Below, one piece after another: positions 11,801-23,245 of a DNA stretch of 64,000 nt. Numbering within the stretch: position 1 is the stretch's first letter; each line of letters begins with the position of its first letter. Source of the DNA: Vermamoeba vermiformis (lineage: Eukaryota > Tubulinea > Echinamoebida). The notes under the pieces were generated by a model. The model was not told the DNA's origin. It saw only the letters and a list, made by a program, of their open reading frames with translations, and did no database searches. The translations under genes and the position numbers were made by a program. The stretch lies in contig JBEWZL010000049.1 in the NCBI GenBank assembly GCA_045837725.1, forward strand, positions 62,001-126,000. Direction: 5' to 3'.

Positions 11801-12455
11801 CTATGAGCAACTTGATCGTGAGTTGAAAGCACCCGATGCGGACATCAAGTTCAAAGGAGCATTGGAAGGATTTGTCAACAAGATCGGCAAGATCATTCAG
11901 GACTTGGAGAAGTCTTCTACCGAAATTGACAACAACTTCAAGGAGTGCTTGAAGTTCTACGGCGAGCCTCCTGCCACAGATGCCGAGACCTTCTTTGGCA
12001 ACATTGCAACTTTTGTTGCCAGCTTCGAAGTAAGTCCTTTTGATATTACTCACTGTTAGGCCGCTGATTTAATGTATTTTTATTATAGAAAGCGCAACAG
12101 GATATTATACGAAACCGTCAGCTGGCCTTGAAAGAAGAGATGGCACGTCAACGAGAGATGGAGCGAGAACAGTTGAAGGTTCGTTATTTATCTTAAGTAC
12201 ATGGACTAAATAGTTAATGTTTATTTATAGTCTAAGAGGGCATCGACTGGAACATCAGTGACTACACCGTCCTTGACGAATAGCGTATCCGGATCTCCAT
12301 CGACGTCGATCGGCAGACTGAAGTCTAAGGGAGCTCTCGACGATGTTATTAATAATTTGAAGGCTGGTCAGTTCGGTTTACGAAGTACATCAGGAGAGCA
12401 CAAAGTATTTGGTAATGCGAATGGACCGAAGAGGCAACTGAACTTCAAAGAGTAA
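8801..12455 (+). CDS. Diaphanous-type formin (GBD/FH3-FH1-FH2)
   Basis: Fourteen exons with consistent phases give about 951 residues. The N-terminal half (residues about 40-330) is the GBD/FH3 armadillo region (LPLDQKWLLVCQSREKEG, VGWVRNFLSKKG, ALTFINSLLRGAEDSSSRC). A short coiled coil follows (EYLKRIDALEQKVKELTFEN). FH1 (10490-10685) consists of runs of Pro broken by Gly. FH2 (from about residue 455) begins MRGFVWTQI, with the lasso/knob and GNYLNGGTNRGGAYGF motif characteristic of actin-nucleating formins. A basic tail SLTNSVSG...GALDDVINNL ends the protein and resembles a DAD segment, suggesting Rho-controlled autoinhibition. It would nucleate and elongate actin filaments at the cortex. 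The start at 8801 is the first ATG of the first exon. Confidence 0.94.
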
Positions 12456-12650
12456 ACCGGATCTGCGCTGTTGAGCTTCAACTCAACATTTTGTATCTAT
12501 ATAAATTCTCCTTGTAAATAAATACCGACAATTTATGAAAATTATGTGCCGGATGGAGCACGTGACTTTGTTCTTTCCCAGAACTGTTGCCAGTTTTTCT
12601 TTCATTCGCGTAACAAAACGATTACAACAACTCTTTGTATTATTTTAAAA

Positions 12651-14111
12651 ATGTTCGCTGCCGGCGGTTTTCCTACAATGGCTTTGCTTGTAAGGCGGAT
12701 TTGCGAAATTGAATCTCGAACGACCTTGCTAATGAATTTATTTTAGCAATTTGCGATGAATAATTATAAGCCTAAACCAAAGCAGAAAATTATCCGCCAA
12801 GAAGTACTCGACAAGTTCAACGACAAAGAGCAGCGATCGACGATGAAGATCAACGAGCTGAACGTCAACGAATTAAAAGCGCTTTGCAAGCAACGTGGCC
12901 TTTTATGTGGCGGTAATAAGATGCAATTATTGACTCGTCTAATGCAACACGACCTGAATCCTGAAGACCCATCCCTTCCTAAAAAGAGAAAAAGAGCGTC
13001 TGCTGAAGAAGAAAGAGGTAATTAATTCTAAAATAATTAGTTAAACTACGATTTCATCTTTATATTTCTCCAGAAGCAAAGAAGGCTCGACTTGCCAAGA
13101 TGAGCGACGAACAGCCAACGGGCGTTTGGGCTCAGAAATGCATTAAAAAATGGAATTTGCTCGCCCCGTACGACACTGATATTTCAGAAACTCAATGGGA
13201 GGCATATTACAACGAAAGAATAGCTTTGGATGTCAAATCAAGTGCGCGCCCTTTTTTTCCGAGAATTCTTGATCTGATCTTTATTTTGCAGCGACCAAGG
13301 CCGAAGCTGACAGCGATGACGAGGATTGCACCGATTGCTCTGCCAAGGTTCTTAAGCAATCTCGAGCAGATCTCCGTTTAGTAGTTAAAGGGATCAAGCA
13401 CCTCGACAACTTGGACGCTCTACTGAACACCCTTGAAAATGGTAAGTATTGATCATATAAATATCTCAGCGACACCTATTAATCGTCATTATAGGCCTTT
13501 ACGTTATTAATGATTATGTGAACTGGGAGGACGAAGACGATCCGCGCACAGTTGCTACAGAAATGCGCTTGTATTCACCCATAGGCAATGGCTCATCGGT
13601 CCAATTCAAATACGACTATCATTGCAGACCCCGCATGTCGTTCATAGAGTACTTTGTGTCACTTTACGGAGCCATCAGAACGCCTGTCATGCTCGGCAAA
13701 CCACAGCTGGAGTTGAGGCGCACACAGGCACGAAAATTGTTCGACAAAAGTCACAACGATCGCAAAAGAAAATTTGACCGAACAATTCCGTCGGCCATTT
13801 GCTTGAAGAATTACGAAGATGCCTTATTTGGAACGGTAGGAAAAATCAGCTCTTTGAAAATGCTCAAAGTTATCGGATCTGCTGCTGGATGTGACACGCA
13901 CGGCGAATCGGAGTTTTGTGATTGGGTCTTGAGAATGGCCATTCGTGATAAGAAGATGAAAATGAACCAAGACGAGGTGTCGGATGCCGAGGACGAAGTT
14001 GACAATGACGACGCGAATAGTAACTGCACTGAGCCTCCTTCGCACAACAGCGACGAGGATTCAGACGGTGAAGGAGGAGGGTTCTTTGGATTTCCTATGA
14101 CCTTCTTTTAA
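12651..14111 (+). CDS. SAP-domain protein, unknown
   Basis: Five exons. The first (MFAAGGFPTMALL) is short and joins exon 2 through a 54-bp intron. The SAP motif, MKINELNVNELKALCKQRG followed by GGNKMQLLTRLM, is the usual DNA- or RNA-binding helix-turn-helix, followed by a basic patch PKKRKRASAEEE. The middle part is Trp-rich (VWAQKCIKKWNLLAPYD, TQWEAYYNERI) and has a CTDCSAK motif. The C-terminal 197 residues contain a long conserved-looking region ending in an acidic tract and GGGFFGFPMTFF. I do not recognise the C-terminal region. A nuclear role is likely from SAP and the basic signal. An alternative start at 12756 would drop 15 residues only. Confidence 0.75.
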
Positions 14112-14224
14112 CGAGGCAGTTGTACATTTTCTTTATAAATATTGAATTTTGAGCCTTTAATATTTTGGTGGCTTATTTATTTAGTACTAAAACGTTATCT
14201 AACCCAGGCAGCGGAACAGGGTAC

Positions 14225-15182
14225 TCAAATAGTAACGCATTCCAAGGTCTACATAGAAACAAGGATTAGCGTGCCGGTCATTAATTTAAGTTGCTTATTT
14301 ACCTTAGAGTCTCGACACACACCGACGTCTTTATGAGTGGTTTGAGATTTGCCGGAGCAATTGTCGCAAGTGAACAGATCGCAATTCGTGTATGTGATCT
14401 CAGTTCGGGTGGTGCTAAACAATGATAAATAGTTAGAATGCTTAATTAGGTATATGACGATACTTACGTAGTGCATTCGACTTTAACTGCCTCGTTAAAT
14501 TTTGACGGGTAGCAAGTATTGGCGATCCTGCCAGATTTGAGCACTGAAGAGGAGCAATTGCCCTCCGCTGACTTGTACTCGAGCAACCAAGTTCGTCCGT
14601 ATAACACATCGGGAGCAGGACCGCAAGTGCGAAGAATAGAGTAGATTGCTGGACTTCCACCGGCAATGCAGCCGATCGGACCAGATTCAGTGTCGCTGCA
14701 TTGAGTGCAATCTTTCAAGCAATAAGTTTGAGTCTTGTAACCTGCGTTGGTGCATGTAGTGCTTTGGTAATATTCAGGTTCGTTCACATCGACCATGCAC
14801 ACATCCAAAGGTTTGTATCTGAATTTTGAAGGCTCACTGGCACAATCCGAATGACCAAGAAATTCAATGTCATAGTAGCCGTCAGGGAGGCCTCCTAATT
14901 AATTAATATGAAGATTAGCAACCAGATCGCTTTGGAATTAATTAATTGACAAAGTCGAAACAACGTACGTGAGCTATTTTAAAATTTCTGACGACACTCT
15001 GTACAAACAGAAGAAGAAATTAATGTTGTATTTTAAAGAGTAATAGGAATAAAATTGGCATTAAAGATAAAAAAAAAAACGTACGCATTTCGCTGTTTAT
15101 ATTGATTTATTTTACCTTTTCTGAGCTCCGCGCAAAATGCCAGCGAAAGCACTACGAGGCAAAACAAGTATTTGTGGTTCAT
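14225..15182 (-). CDS. Secreted cysteine-rich protein
   Basis: The first exon encodes a classic signal peptide (MNHKYLFCLVVLSLAFCAE). A longer intron of about 215 bp follows, then a main exon with paired cysteines (GHSDCASE, VCMVDV, TTCTNAGYKTQTYCLKDC, TQCSDTESGPIGCIAG, GNCSSS, NTCYPS, VKVECTT). Two small exons add NCDLFTCDNCSGKS and a terminal TLECVTI, with the stop at 14225-14227. About 200 residues, with Cys spacing suggestive of a disulphide-rich extracellular fold. I do not recognise the family. Intron phases agree at every junction. The neighbouring minus-strand gene is also a surface protein. Confidence 0.78.
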
Positions 15183-15385
15183 TGCGAAGAGCTACAATGA
15201 AAAATGCAACAAGATCGGCTTTTGTGTGCTCCAAACTTTTTGCGTCTCAACGTGATTTTTTTTTACTGAGTTCTCAAGAATTGTTTTTTTGGTACCAAAA
15301 TTAGGAAAATTTTAGGAGTCGGAACAGAAAATTTAGCAGTCGGTTTTCCTGTTGTGCGGGTTGGAGAACAAAAGCAGTTATTTTA

Positions 15386-17054
15386 TTACATGTCGTCATC
15401 GCTGAAAGGCAAGATCTTGGAGCTCAGAGGCAAGTAACCAGCTTGCATCTGTCTCATCTTGAACACGAGCACGGCTACAGCAATAGTCATCATGCCCAAC
15501 AAAATGCTCAAAATTACAATCGCAACGAGCTTGCCGTCAGTGCTCTCTTCAGTGCCACTTGGCGCATTGACACTTGACACGGGACTTTGTTGTTGCCCGT
15601 GGGGCCCTTGCGCTTGAGGAGCATCGGCACTTGGTTCCGCAGAGGTTTGAGGCGAGCTCTCACCGAGTTGTTCGATGTAAATGTGCGTGTAGTTGTACAC
15701 GAGCTGAATGGACGGGTCATAGAAATCAAGCTCACTGAAGCTGCCAGCAATAAGGTCAGTCGCAACGACCAATTCAGTGCTTGTTGAGCCCTCTTCAATG
15801 GACAACTTTGTGTTGTTAAAAATTTGAAGTGTCGTGACGTAGAAAGTTCCGTTCTCAATCTGCAAAGTACTGCCTTCGTTCAACGTGACTAAGCCTTCAA
15901 TATGGAGGTCTCCGTGGCTAGTGGCAAGGAACGAGGACTTCTCGGCAGTCACGCTTGCGTGGATGGTGCCGCTGCCTTGAAGAGTACCAAAGTCAGCGAT
16001 GTGAATCACGTGAGTAGAGGTCAATGACGCGTCGTGCAATGTGACTGTCTCGTTGACAATGAGCTTGACGTTGGTGGGCACTGCAACGGTGGACTGTTGG
16101 AACTCGTACTCAGTGCGTGTCAGCTCGTAGGTCTCGTTGGCTGCGGAGGTACTTTCAATCAACCAAAAAGAGTCCTTGATCACAATGTCATCGTTCAAAC
16201 AGAAGCTGCACGAGGTTCTAATGTGAATTTCCGAGAAACGAATCAAGTTCTCGTCGACTCCAGCGTCGTTGGTAGGGCATTGACACGTGCCATAAATCAT
16301 CATGGTGCTGTTTTCTACAGTCCATTGGGAGGCTACAACGAGGTTCTGATCGATTGTAATGCGTGATGAATAGACATATATAGTGTTGGCATTCAAAGCA
16401 ACCAGATCCACGTCAGAATCGGTCAATCTGAACTCGTCTGCAGTGACTGACAGAGCTGATTCGCCAACAGTAACAACTCCGTCTAACTCGATAGTACCAT
16501 TACTGATAATACCTATTATATGCAAAGGGTTAATAAGGACTGAAAATAGTTAAGCCAAAAAGAGATCTGTTCGAAGGATCTAGACGTACTTGATGAATGC
16601 AAAACACCGTTTGCCAATGAAAGAGTATTGACATTGATAGTAGTGACATTAACGAGGGCACTCATTTTAGTCATGTTGATCAAGAGGTTGTTTCCAGAGA
16701 TCGATCTGGCCTCGCAGAAGTAAGGGCAGTGAATTTCAATTTGATAAGGAGAATCGCTAATATACACGTCGTCTTTACGTCCTATTATAAACTAACGGTT
16801 AAATATTGCCTAGATAATTTTAAGCGTTTTTGCAATAAAAATTAAAAATATTCCTTAATTTTCTATTCTCGTATATATTTAATACCTGGCACAATACCGC
16901 CAATCCACGATTTTTTATCGTTCCATTCGAATGAGCAAGTATTTAAGCTGCAATCAGTTTGATTTAATAAAGCTTCGTTGAATCTGATCTCGGCAGCAGA
17001 GACATTGCTAATTGCCAAAACAACAAGCACGAGCGTAAGAAATAATTTAAACAT
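15386..17054 (-). CDS. Type I surface protein with beta-helix-like ectodomain
   Basis: Three main exons (about 17054-16887, 16780-16590, 16514-15386). The start MFKLFLTLVLVVLAISNVSA is a signal peptide. The mature N-terminus has FEWNDKKSWIGGIVPG, similar to the opening of G8-type domains. It continues as a long run of Val/Thr/Asn-rich strands (for example LEGLVTLNEGS-type turns, TITIDQNLVV-like rungs) typical of a right-handed beta helix. Near the C-terminus a Pro/Ser/Gln linker leads to one membrane helix (VAIVILSILLGMMTIAVAVLVF) and a short acidic tail ending SDDDM. The role is likely cell-surface recognition or adhesion. The G8 assignment is inference from one motif. Confidence 0.75.
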
Positions 17055-17221
17055 GCTTGAATTGTGGTGCGCAATCGGATCACGGGGATAAAAACGAGGT
17101 TGGATCAACATTGACACTTTGTGTTGACGTGTCAAAGAGAACGCCAAAGAACAATGTTCGTTAAGGGTACCATAGGATTCATTATAAGTATAGTTCCAAC
17201 AGTAGTAGTAGATTCTAACGT

Positions 17222-18454
17222 TTATTGCAATCGATTTTGTGCGTACATGAAACGCTGTTGTTGCACTCGAGCGGGGCGCACTTCGATCGTCCATTCTCCC
17301 AGTGGTCGCTTTGTAATTCTCAAGCGAACTTTCCAAATATGAGTGGCCGGAGGTAGCTCCGTGTGGTGTAGCGACCCTTTCTTTGCCTTCTTTGCTAACT
17401 GAGCAGAGTGTTCCATAACTAGAACAAAGTCCGCGGCTCGACCCTCGTTCTCGGGCCTGAATGCGAACTGTGCGCTGAAATCTTTGGTGATACTGGACAC
17501 CGACAAATCATCAAAATGATCGACGACAGGGTTCTTCAGAGCTTTGAAGTCTTTGTTAAAGAGGCGGTGATCGTGCAGCATTGTCCATCGAATTTTCGCG
17601 TCTCTATCATCTGAAGGGAGCAAGACTAGCGTGGACCAATAGTTCCTCTGACTGTCATCGAGTTGATTGGTGTTTGAATATTCCGCTGTAATTCCACCGG
17701 TTGGTGTTGCACCGCCTGTTGCGGATAGACCAACCTTCCAACCTTGCTCATTTCTAGCTGTAATTGTCTTCGCTTCGGGTTGCGGGCTCCACTTAGCAAC
17801 GCCTTGAACTCTGTCGCGTGGGCGGGAATTGAGTTCCATGCCGAACGTGACGGACTTCTGAAAAAGTCTCTTGTTGAGCACTGACGAAGTGAAGTTTGCT
17901 TCGACCACCAACAGCGTGTCTGCGCCTAATGTGCTCACTGACAGCTTGAGCTTGGCAGCTTGAAGGAGGTGCTTTGGGTTGTTATTATTCACGGCTGCTG
18001 CATTCTCAACATCTCCTCCATCTTCAACATCATCGGCCTCATTCTCGACCACTGCTCCATCAGCATCATCGCCATAATCGTTATCGTCGTCATTTGCGTT
18101 GTTATTATGAAGAATGATATTATGGTTGTTGTTGCCGGTGAATGTGTGACTGACATTGACAGCTGTCGGGACTCGGGCAATTAATTGATAAAAATTGATA
18201 CCGCCAAATCGTGGTGCGGCAGGCACTCCATTGACTTTCCAGTTAGGCACCAATACGCCGTTGTCATATAGCCAAATAGGATACTTGAACTCGTTCTTTT
18301 CATTGACCGCATCCAGGCCGAAATATTCGCGCAAACTTTTCTCTTCTATCGCTATGCCCGGATCGACCTGAAGTGCGCGATCAAGGTAGTGGATAGTAGC
18401 ATGAGCAGCCATTGTGTTGTTGTTGTCGCGTCGTTTCAAGAAATTGAATGGCAA
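17222..18454 (-). CDS. Unknown 410-residue protein
   Basis: A single uninterrupted frame, unusual here, runs from MPFNFLKRRDNNN to FMYAQNRLQ. No signal peptide or membrane helix is visible. The middle carries an Asn/Asp/Glu-rich low-complexity insert (GNNNHNIILHNNNANDDDND), flanked by ordered-looking segments such as PIWLYDNGVLVPNWKVNG and VRLRITKRPLGEWTIEVRP. An alternative start at 18412 (MAAHATIHYL) is plausible, because the residues before it are poorly ordered. I do not recognise the family and see no catalytic motif. Confidence 0.7.
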   Translation of the reverse strand: MPFNFLKRRDNNNTMAAHATIHYLDRALQVDPGIAIEEKSLREYFGLDAVNEKNEFKYPIWLYDNGVLVPNWKVNGVPAAPRFGGINFYQLIARVPTAVNVSHTFTGNNNHNIILHNNNANDDDNDYGDDADGAVVENEADDVEDGGDVENAAAVNNNNPKHLLQAAKLKLSVSTLGADTLLVVEANFTSSVLNKRLFQKSVTFGMELNSRPRDRVQGVAKWSPQPEAKTITARNEQGWKVGLSATGGATPTGGITAEYSNTNQLDDSQRNYWSTLVLLPSDDRDAKIRWTMLHDHRLFNKDFKALKNPVVDHFDDLSVSSITKDFSAQFAFRPENEGRAADFVLVMEHSAQLAKKAKKGSLHHTELPPATHIWKVRLRITKRPLGEWTIEVRPARVQQQRFMYAQNRLQ

Positions 18455-18568
18455 AAAGTCACGACGACTCGCTTAAATAGGTGTCAAGCGGAAAAACCTG
18501 CCTATTCTTTCAGAATTGATAATCGGGTATTCTAGAGAATAGATGAATGAAGCATACCATGAGAATAG

Positions 18569-19227
18569 CTAATTTAATTCTGACATGGCTTTGTGGAATT
18601 CATTCACGCTCTTATTCTTGACGCATGAAGTACCGCCGACGTGTTTCTGCAGCTTTTGTTTGGTACTCAAGGATCTTCCACATTGCGAGCACACAAATGG
18701 AGACACCTCTGTTAAAGATGGTAAACATTATTAATATTAATGTCGTTTAGGGGCTGGCTGAGAAAGAGTCTTACTTGTGTGCGCGGATCTGGTGTGGTAC
18801 TGAAATGTCTCGACTGTTTTAAAAGATCTACCGCAATTTGGAACGAAACACTTATAAGGAAGTGGTTCACCTAATAAGCGAATGAGTAATAGTTAAATAT
18901 TATAGATAAAGATTAATTCTTGACGGCGTACCGGTGTGATCGAGCGCGTGCAATTGCAGATTCCTCTGTGAAGAGAATTTTTTGTTGCAAATATCGCATT
19001 TAAATAATTTAGAACCTCGATGACGACTTAAATGGGTTACTAGCTGCATATAGGTCGGAAAACTAGAATAATTATTGATCAGAAAATTGTTTTACGCTAG
19101 GAGTGCATGTACGTATTTGAAGCTCCCATTATTACACGGATATGACATTAATATAATTTTACCTTTTTTTGCAATCAGCATGAAAGCATTCAAACTTCTT
19201 TTCTGCAGGTTTTTCAGAATTTTCCAT
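18569..19227 (-). CDS. Four-finger C2H2 zinc-finger protein, TFIIIA-like
   Basis: Four exons join in phase. The first finger spans an intron (FECFHADCKKS|FPTYMQLVTHLSRH). The second is FKCDICNKKFSSQRNLQLHALDH. The third is YKCFVPNCGRSFKTVETFQYHTRSAH. The fourth is FVCSQCGRSLSTKQKLQKHVGGTSC. The CxxxxC spacing in fingers 1 and 3 is of the TFIIIA kind. With about 140 residues it is short for TFIIIA itself (nine fingers), so a small nucleic-acid-binding regulator is more likely. Start at the ATG at 19227; stop at 18569-18571. It is divergent from the LRR gene on the plus strand. Confidence 0.82.
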
Positions 19228-19407
19228 TCTCCGTCTCGGATGCTAGCTGTCACTTATCATCTGCTTCATAATTCTACGAATTTACATATATTAGAAATAA
19301 ACAAGAATAAACTGGAATTCTTGTGTTATTCGCGGGTTGGATGCTTAAAAAAAACTTGGCAGCAAAATTCATTTTTCAACCAAACCTACGAGAACAAAAC
19401 ACAGACC

Positions 19408-20304
19408 ATGAATTCAGACGCGCTAAAATTGCTTATTAAAGATAGCAAGAGGACAAAGCGACTCGATCTCAGCCACCAAAATTTGGATGAAGTGCCTGAA
19501 GAAGTCGTCAACGTGCATCACTTAGAAAAATTAATTTTGAGCAACAATCAAATCAAAGAAATCCCTAATAAATTAATCACGAGTAAGTAGCTAAAGCTCA
19601 TTGCAAATTAAATTGATTCAAATTTATGAAATGGAAATTGCCGTTATTTTTTTATCGTTAAGGTCTTTATCTAAATAATTTCTTATAGTTCGATATTATA
19701 GTTTTGAGGTTACATATGAAAATAAAGCTTAAAGGGAATTTATCTAATTTTTTTCTTGCTTTTAGACAATCCAGATTTGAAAGAAATCGACGTGAGCCAC
19801 AACCACTTAGAAACACTGCCTGCAGCTATTGGAGAACTACAACATTTAGAGTCATGCGACGCATCATGCAATAGGCTCAAGACATTGCCGTCGACCTTCC
19901 AAAGCATGTTTACATACCAAAAAGGACCCTACCCCTATCGCAATGGTTGGACGTTCTACAATCGCACCTTCCATCAATCTAAGATTAATTTGAGCGGTAA
20001 TGACGAGCTGGAAATTTCGCCTCAGCTTGCCAACGACAATCCGGAAGCCGCTCGCAACCACTTCATTACAAAAGCTAATAGAGGTAATAATGCCTATAAC
20101 ATAATATAATACGTATATTAAATTCATACTTATGCGATTATAATGTTAGAACAAGAAGCTAAAGAACAACAAGAGCCGATCATAAAGGCCAAGTTCGCTG
20201 AAGAAAAAGAACGAGAAGTAGAGCTTAACAAGGAGAAAAAGCGACTAAGAAAACAAAACGAGAAAGACTGGAGCAAATCAAGGCGACAAGATCGACATAA
20301 TTAG
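19408..20304 (+). CDS. LRR protein with charged coiled-coil tail
   Basis: Three exons (19408-19582, about 19768-20082, about 20150-20304). Leucine-rich repeats: RLDLSHQNLDEVPEEV, LEKLILSNNQIKEIPNK, LKEIDVSHNHLETLPAAI, LESCDASCNRLKTLPSTF. A Tyr-rich segment and then a highly charged helix (EEKEREVELNKEKKRLRKQNEKDW) follow, with a basic end RRQDRHN. The organisation recalls LRRC59, but no C-terminal membrane helix is visible, so the likeness may be superficial. The upstream frame extends to 19075, but those residues are not LRR-like; the ATG at 19408 fits best. Confidence 0.8.
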
Positions 20305-20591
20305 CAGATCCGGGATCGAGCTTACCCCGTTACAAATCTTTTGTACATTAGCTTTGATAAAAAACGCCGTTACTCCTAATAGACTTGCCATAATAGACTT
20401 AACATTTAATTATCTCGCACTTTAAACGGTTCTACTCTAATAAGTTTTCGGATCAAGTACGAGGAATTTAGATATTAACAAACAAATACTCAAAATATGA
20501 AAATATGAGGGTAATAATAGATTATTTAAATAAGAATTAACACTGCACAAAAACAACCCTTCAGTTGCTTCGATATAATTGAGGTTATATA

Positions 20592-23124
20592 TTACACTGT
20601 GTTGCCGCGTCTGTCTTCCAAGTACATCTTCATCTTGCCCGAATCGATGCGTGGGATAGTGCGCTCTGCATTGTTATTGTTCGTCAGCCAAGGGTGCTCT
20701 AAGCACTGCTTCGTCGTCAGCCGCAGAGTTGGATCTGCTACCAAAATTCGGCGAATGAAGTCCTTAGCTAGTAATAAGAATATAATTAGTAGGATATAGG
20801 TATACATGGCATTTAATACTAATTAAATAACTATTTTATAAAATCTGATTGGATTTAAAGTAATAATTCGTTGGCCGGTACATGAGACTACCTAGCGTTC
20901 TTTAGCGATATTATTATCGTCGTTTATAATGAATGAGCCGTAATTACGAAAATAGCTTAAAAATCTAGTAATATTTAATGAACTAAGCTGGATCTAGATC
21001 GGCTAACCAGATGCGAGCTTGGTTCGCCTATTATCAAACAAGACTTACCATCTACGGAAATAATATCCCACTCTATAATAAACACGACAATATTAGTATT
21101 AAATTCCTCTATAAAAAGCTAGATCTGATTAAAAAAAATTTGTACACGAAGTTTATAACCTTGCCACCACAACAAGCGATCAATTCTTATCGTGCTTAAT
21201 AAAACGAGATTTAAAGAATGCGATACTATTGTGGATGGAGGTAACAGCTCCAGGGTCGACGACTTACCAGGTGAATGGAAACAATAATCAATGCTTCTGA
21301 TCCGCTCAAACAACTGAGGTCGGTTAGGCGCGAAGAAAGGAGGACTACCGCACAACCTAATATAACAAATATAGGTTAGTATCTTGGTCGCGTGGACTCC
21401 GACAATGTGTAACGAGATTTCCAAAAAAGGAAAAATTAAAAACAATTCGGTTTTATATTGTCGGTGGTTGTTGTTATTATCGGCATCGATTAATCTAATG
21501 TATAGCACGATATATATCATATTATAATTGATTTTGAATTGAGACTATGACTTACAGAATGTAGGTTACTACACCAATGCTCCAAACATCCACTGCAGGG
21601 CTGTAGGCACTTTTTGTGCCGGTAAGGACTTCCGGTGCTATATTATGATAAAAAATTAGATTTTAAGTGATTATTATCCATAAATAAATTATAGTATGGG
21701 ACCGTCATCCAGATGATTCTTTAAATTCAAATATTTGATACTTAATAAGCGGTATTCTATCATATAATACTTACAGACATAGTCTGGAGTGCCGCATTTA
21801 GTCACCATTGTCGCTTCGCCAAAATTTTTCGCTAATCCGAAATCTGTTACTTTGATGATATTCGGGTTGTCTCCGGAGCACAACAAGTTCTCGGGCTTCA
21901 AGTCTCTATGAGCAATACCATTGTCGTGCATATAATTAACTGCTAAGACAATCTGTCGCACAATGTTGGCCGCATCTTGTTCGCTGTACGATCCTTTCGC
22001 AACGATATGATCGAACAACATGCCACCAGTGACCAGTTCTATGACCATATAAATATGTTCCTCGTCTTCAAATACGTCTATCAACGAGACTATCGCCGGA
22101 TGAACCAATTGGCGCATGATATGGATTTCTCGATGTAACAAGGACAGATCTTTGCCTGGAACTTTCTTAATGATTTTAACTGCTACGTTGAGACCATCTT
22201 GAAGACGAGTGCCATGAACGACCACCGAGAATGAGCCTCTATAATTAATAAAAAAATGAGTAAATTTGAGCTGCGATCTGACAGAAAAAATCTGAACGAG
22301 TTAAACGTTGATAAGTGCGGGTTATATATAGCATCGTATTGAATATAAATTAATCGTAAAAACGGCAAAAGTTGAATGAATTGACAGGTAAGCTGATAGA
22401 TATTATTCAGTGAAATAATCTAGCGAATCAAATAATCTCATCAACTACGAATATAATCTTGTCGTATATATATTAAAGGTATTTTTATGTAATCTCGCGA
22501 CAAAAATATGTGTCCCACAAAAGAAATCAAATTAAATTGAAATTATCATCTTTTTAATAGGAATTTGATCGCATTATTGTATCTACTATTATTCTGTGCT
22601 AATATTATTTGATAAGATAAAATTAATTGTAAATTTAACGTTCAAGATTCTCAATTAATTCTATTGCTGATTATAGAGGCAAATCCACAATTGTTACTTA
22701 CTTGCCCAACTCTTTTCCTAATATATAATGTTCCTTGATGCGTCTATATTCCATTAAATCCGCAATCAATTCCCTCGCATCTGCAGTAATGTGTTTGTGT
22801 TCGTTGGAAAATCAAAAATGAATTATGATCGTAATTTGTCAGTATTAATACAACAATAGACTTCAGTCAATACAAATGTGGCCACAAATAACGATGGCAC
22901 GCTTAATAGCTTCCAACGCCAATGGCGGTAAGGCAAACGAATTTGAGACTTGATCTGGTCCCGTTTCTCCGTAGTTCTAGGAACGGCTTCAAAGTGGATA
23001 GTTTCACCGTATTACTAATGCGTGCATTTATAATTGTGCAAATAACGGCCAAACTCAATTACCGTTATCAAAGATCTTACGTCATCTGCGAAGTATAACG
23101 CTAACTTGGCCTTGTCTTCGTGTC
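20592..23124 (-). CDS. CAMK-type Ser/Thr protein kinase (5' end unresolved)
   Basis: Visible exons: 23124-23081, 22976-22874, 22780-22702, about 22239-21776, about 21640-21555, about 21359-21266, a 24-bp microexon 21072-21049 and about 20768-20592. The kinase is complete: glycine loop GKELGKGSFSVV, VAVKIIKK, HRDLKPEN, DFG, a threonine-bearing activation loop MVTKCGTPDYV, CGSPPFFAPN and a final LRLTTKQCLEHPWLTNN. Sequence style is that of CaMKI/DCX-like kinases. A C-terminal tail of about 25 residues could be regulatory. The N-terminal 80 residues before the kinase are not recognised. I could not find a start codon joining in phase to the exon at 23124, so the first exon is missing from this model. 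Confidence 0.85.
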
Positions 23125-23245
23125 CTTATTTAATGAAAATAATATTATTAAACTAAGACTAAGCGTTAATGTGACCCGTTAATGCTTCGTGTCGTTGAGC
23201 GTCGGTGTTTTTACCATTTTTAACGCATCTAAACAACACAATTAA

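Noticed and set aside
19075-19407. N-terminal extension of the LRR gene at 19408
   Set aside because: The extra residues overlap the first exon of the divergent zinc-finger gene, show no LRR pattern and look like promoter DNA.
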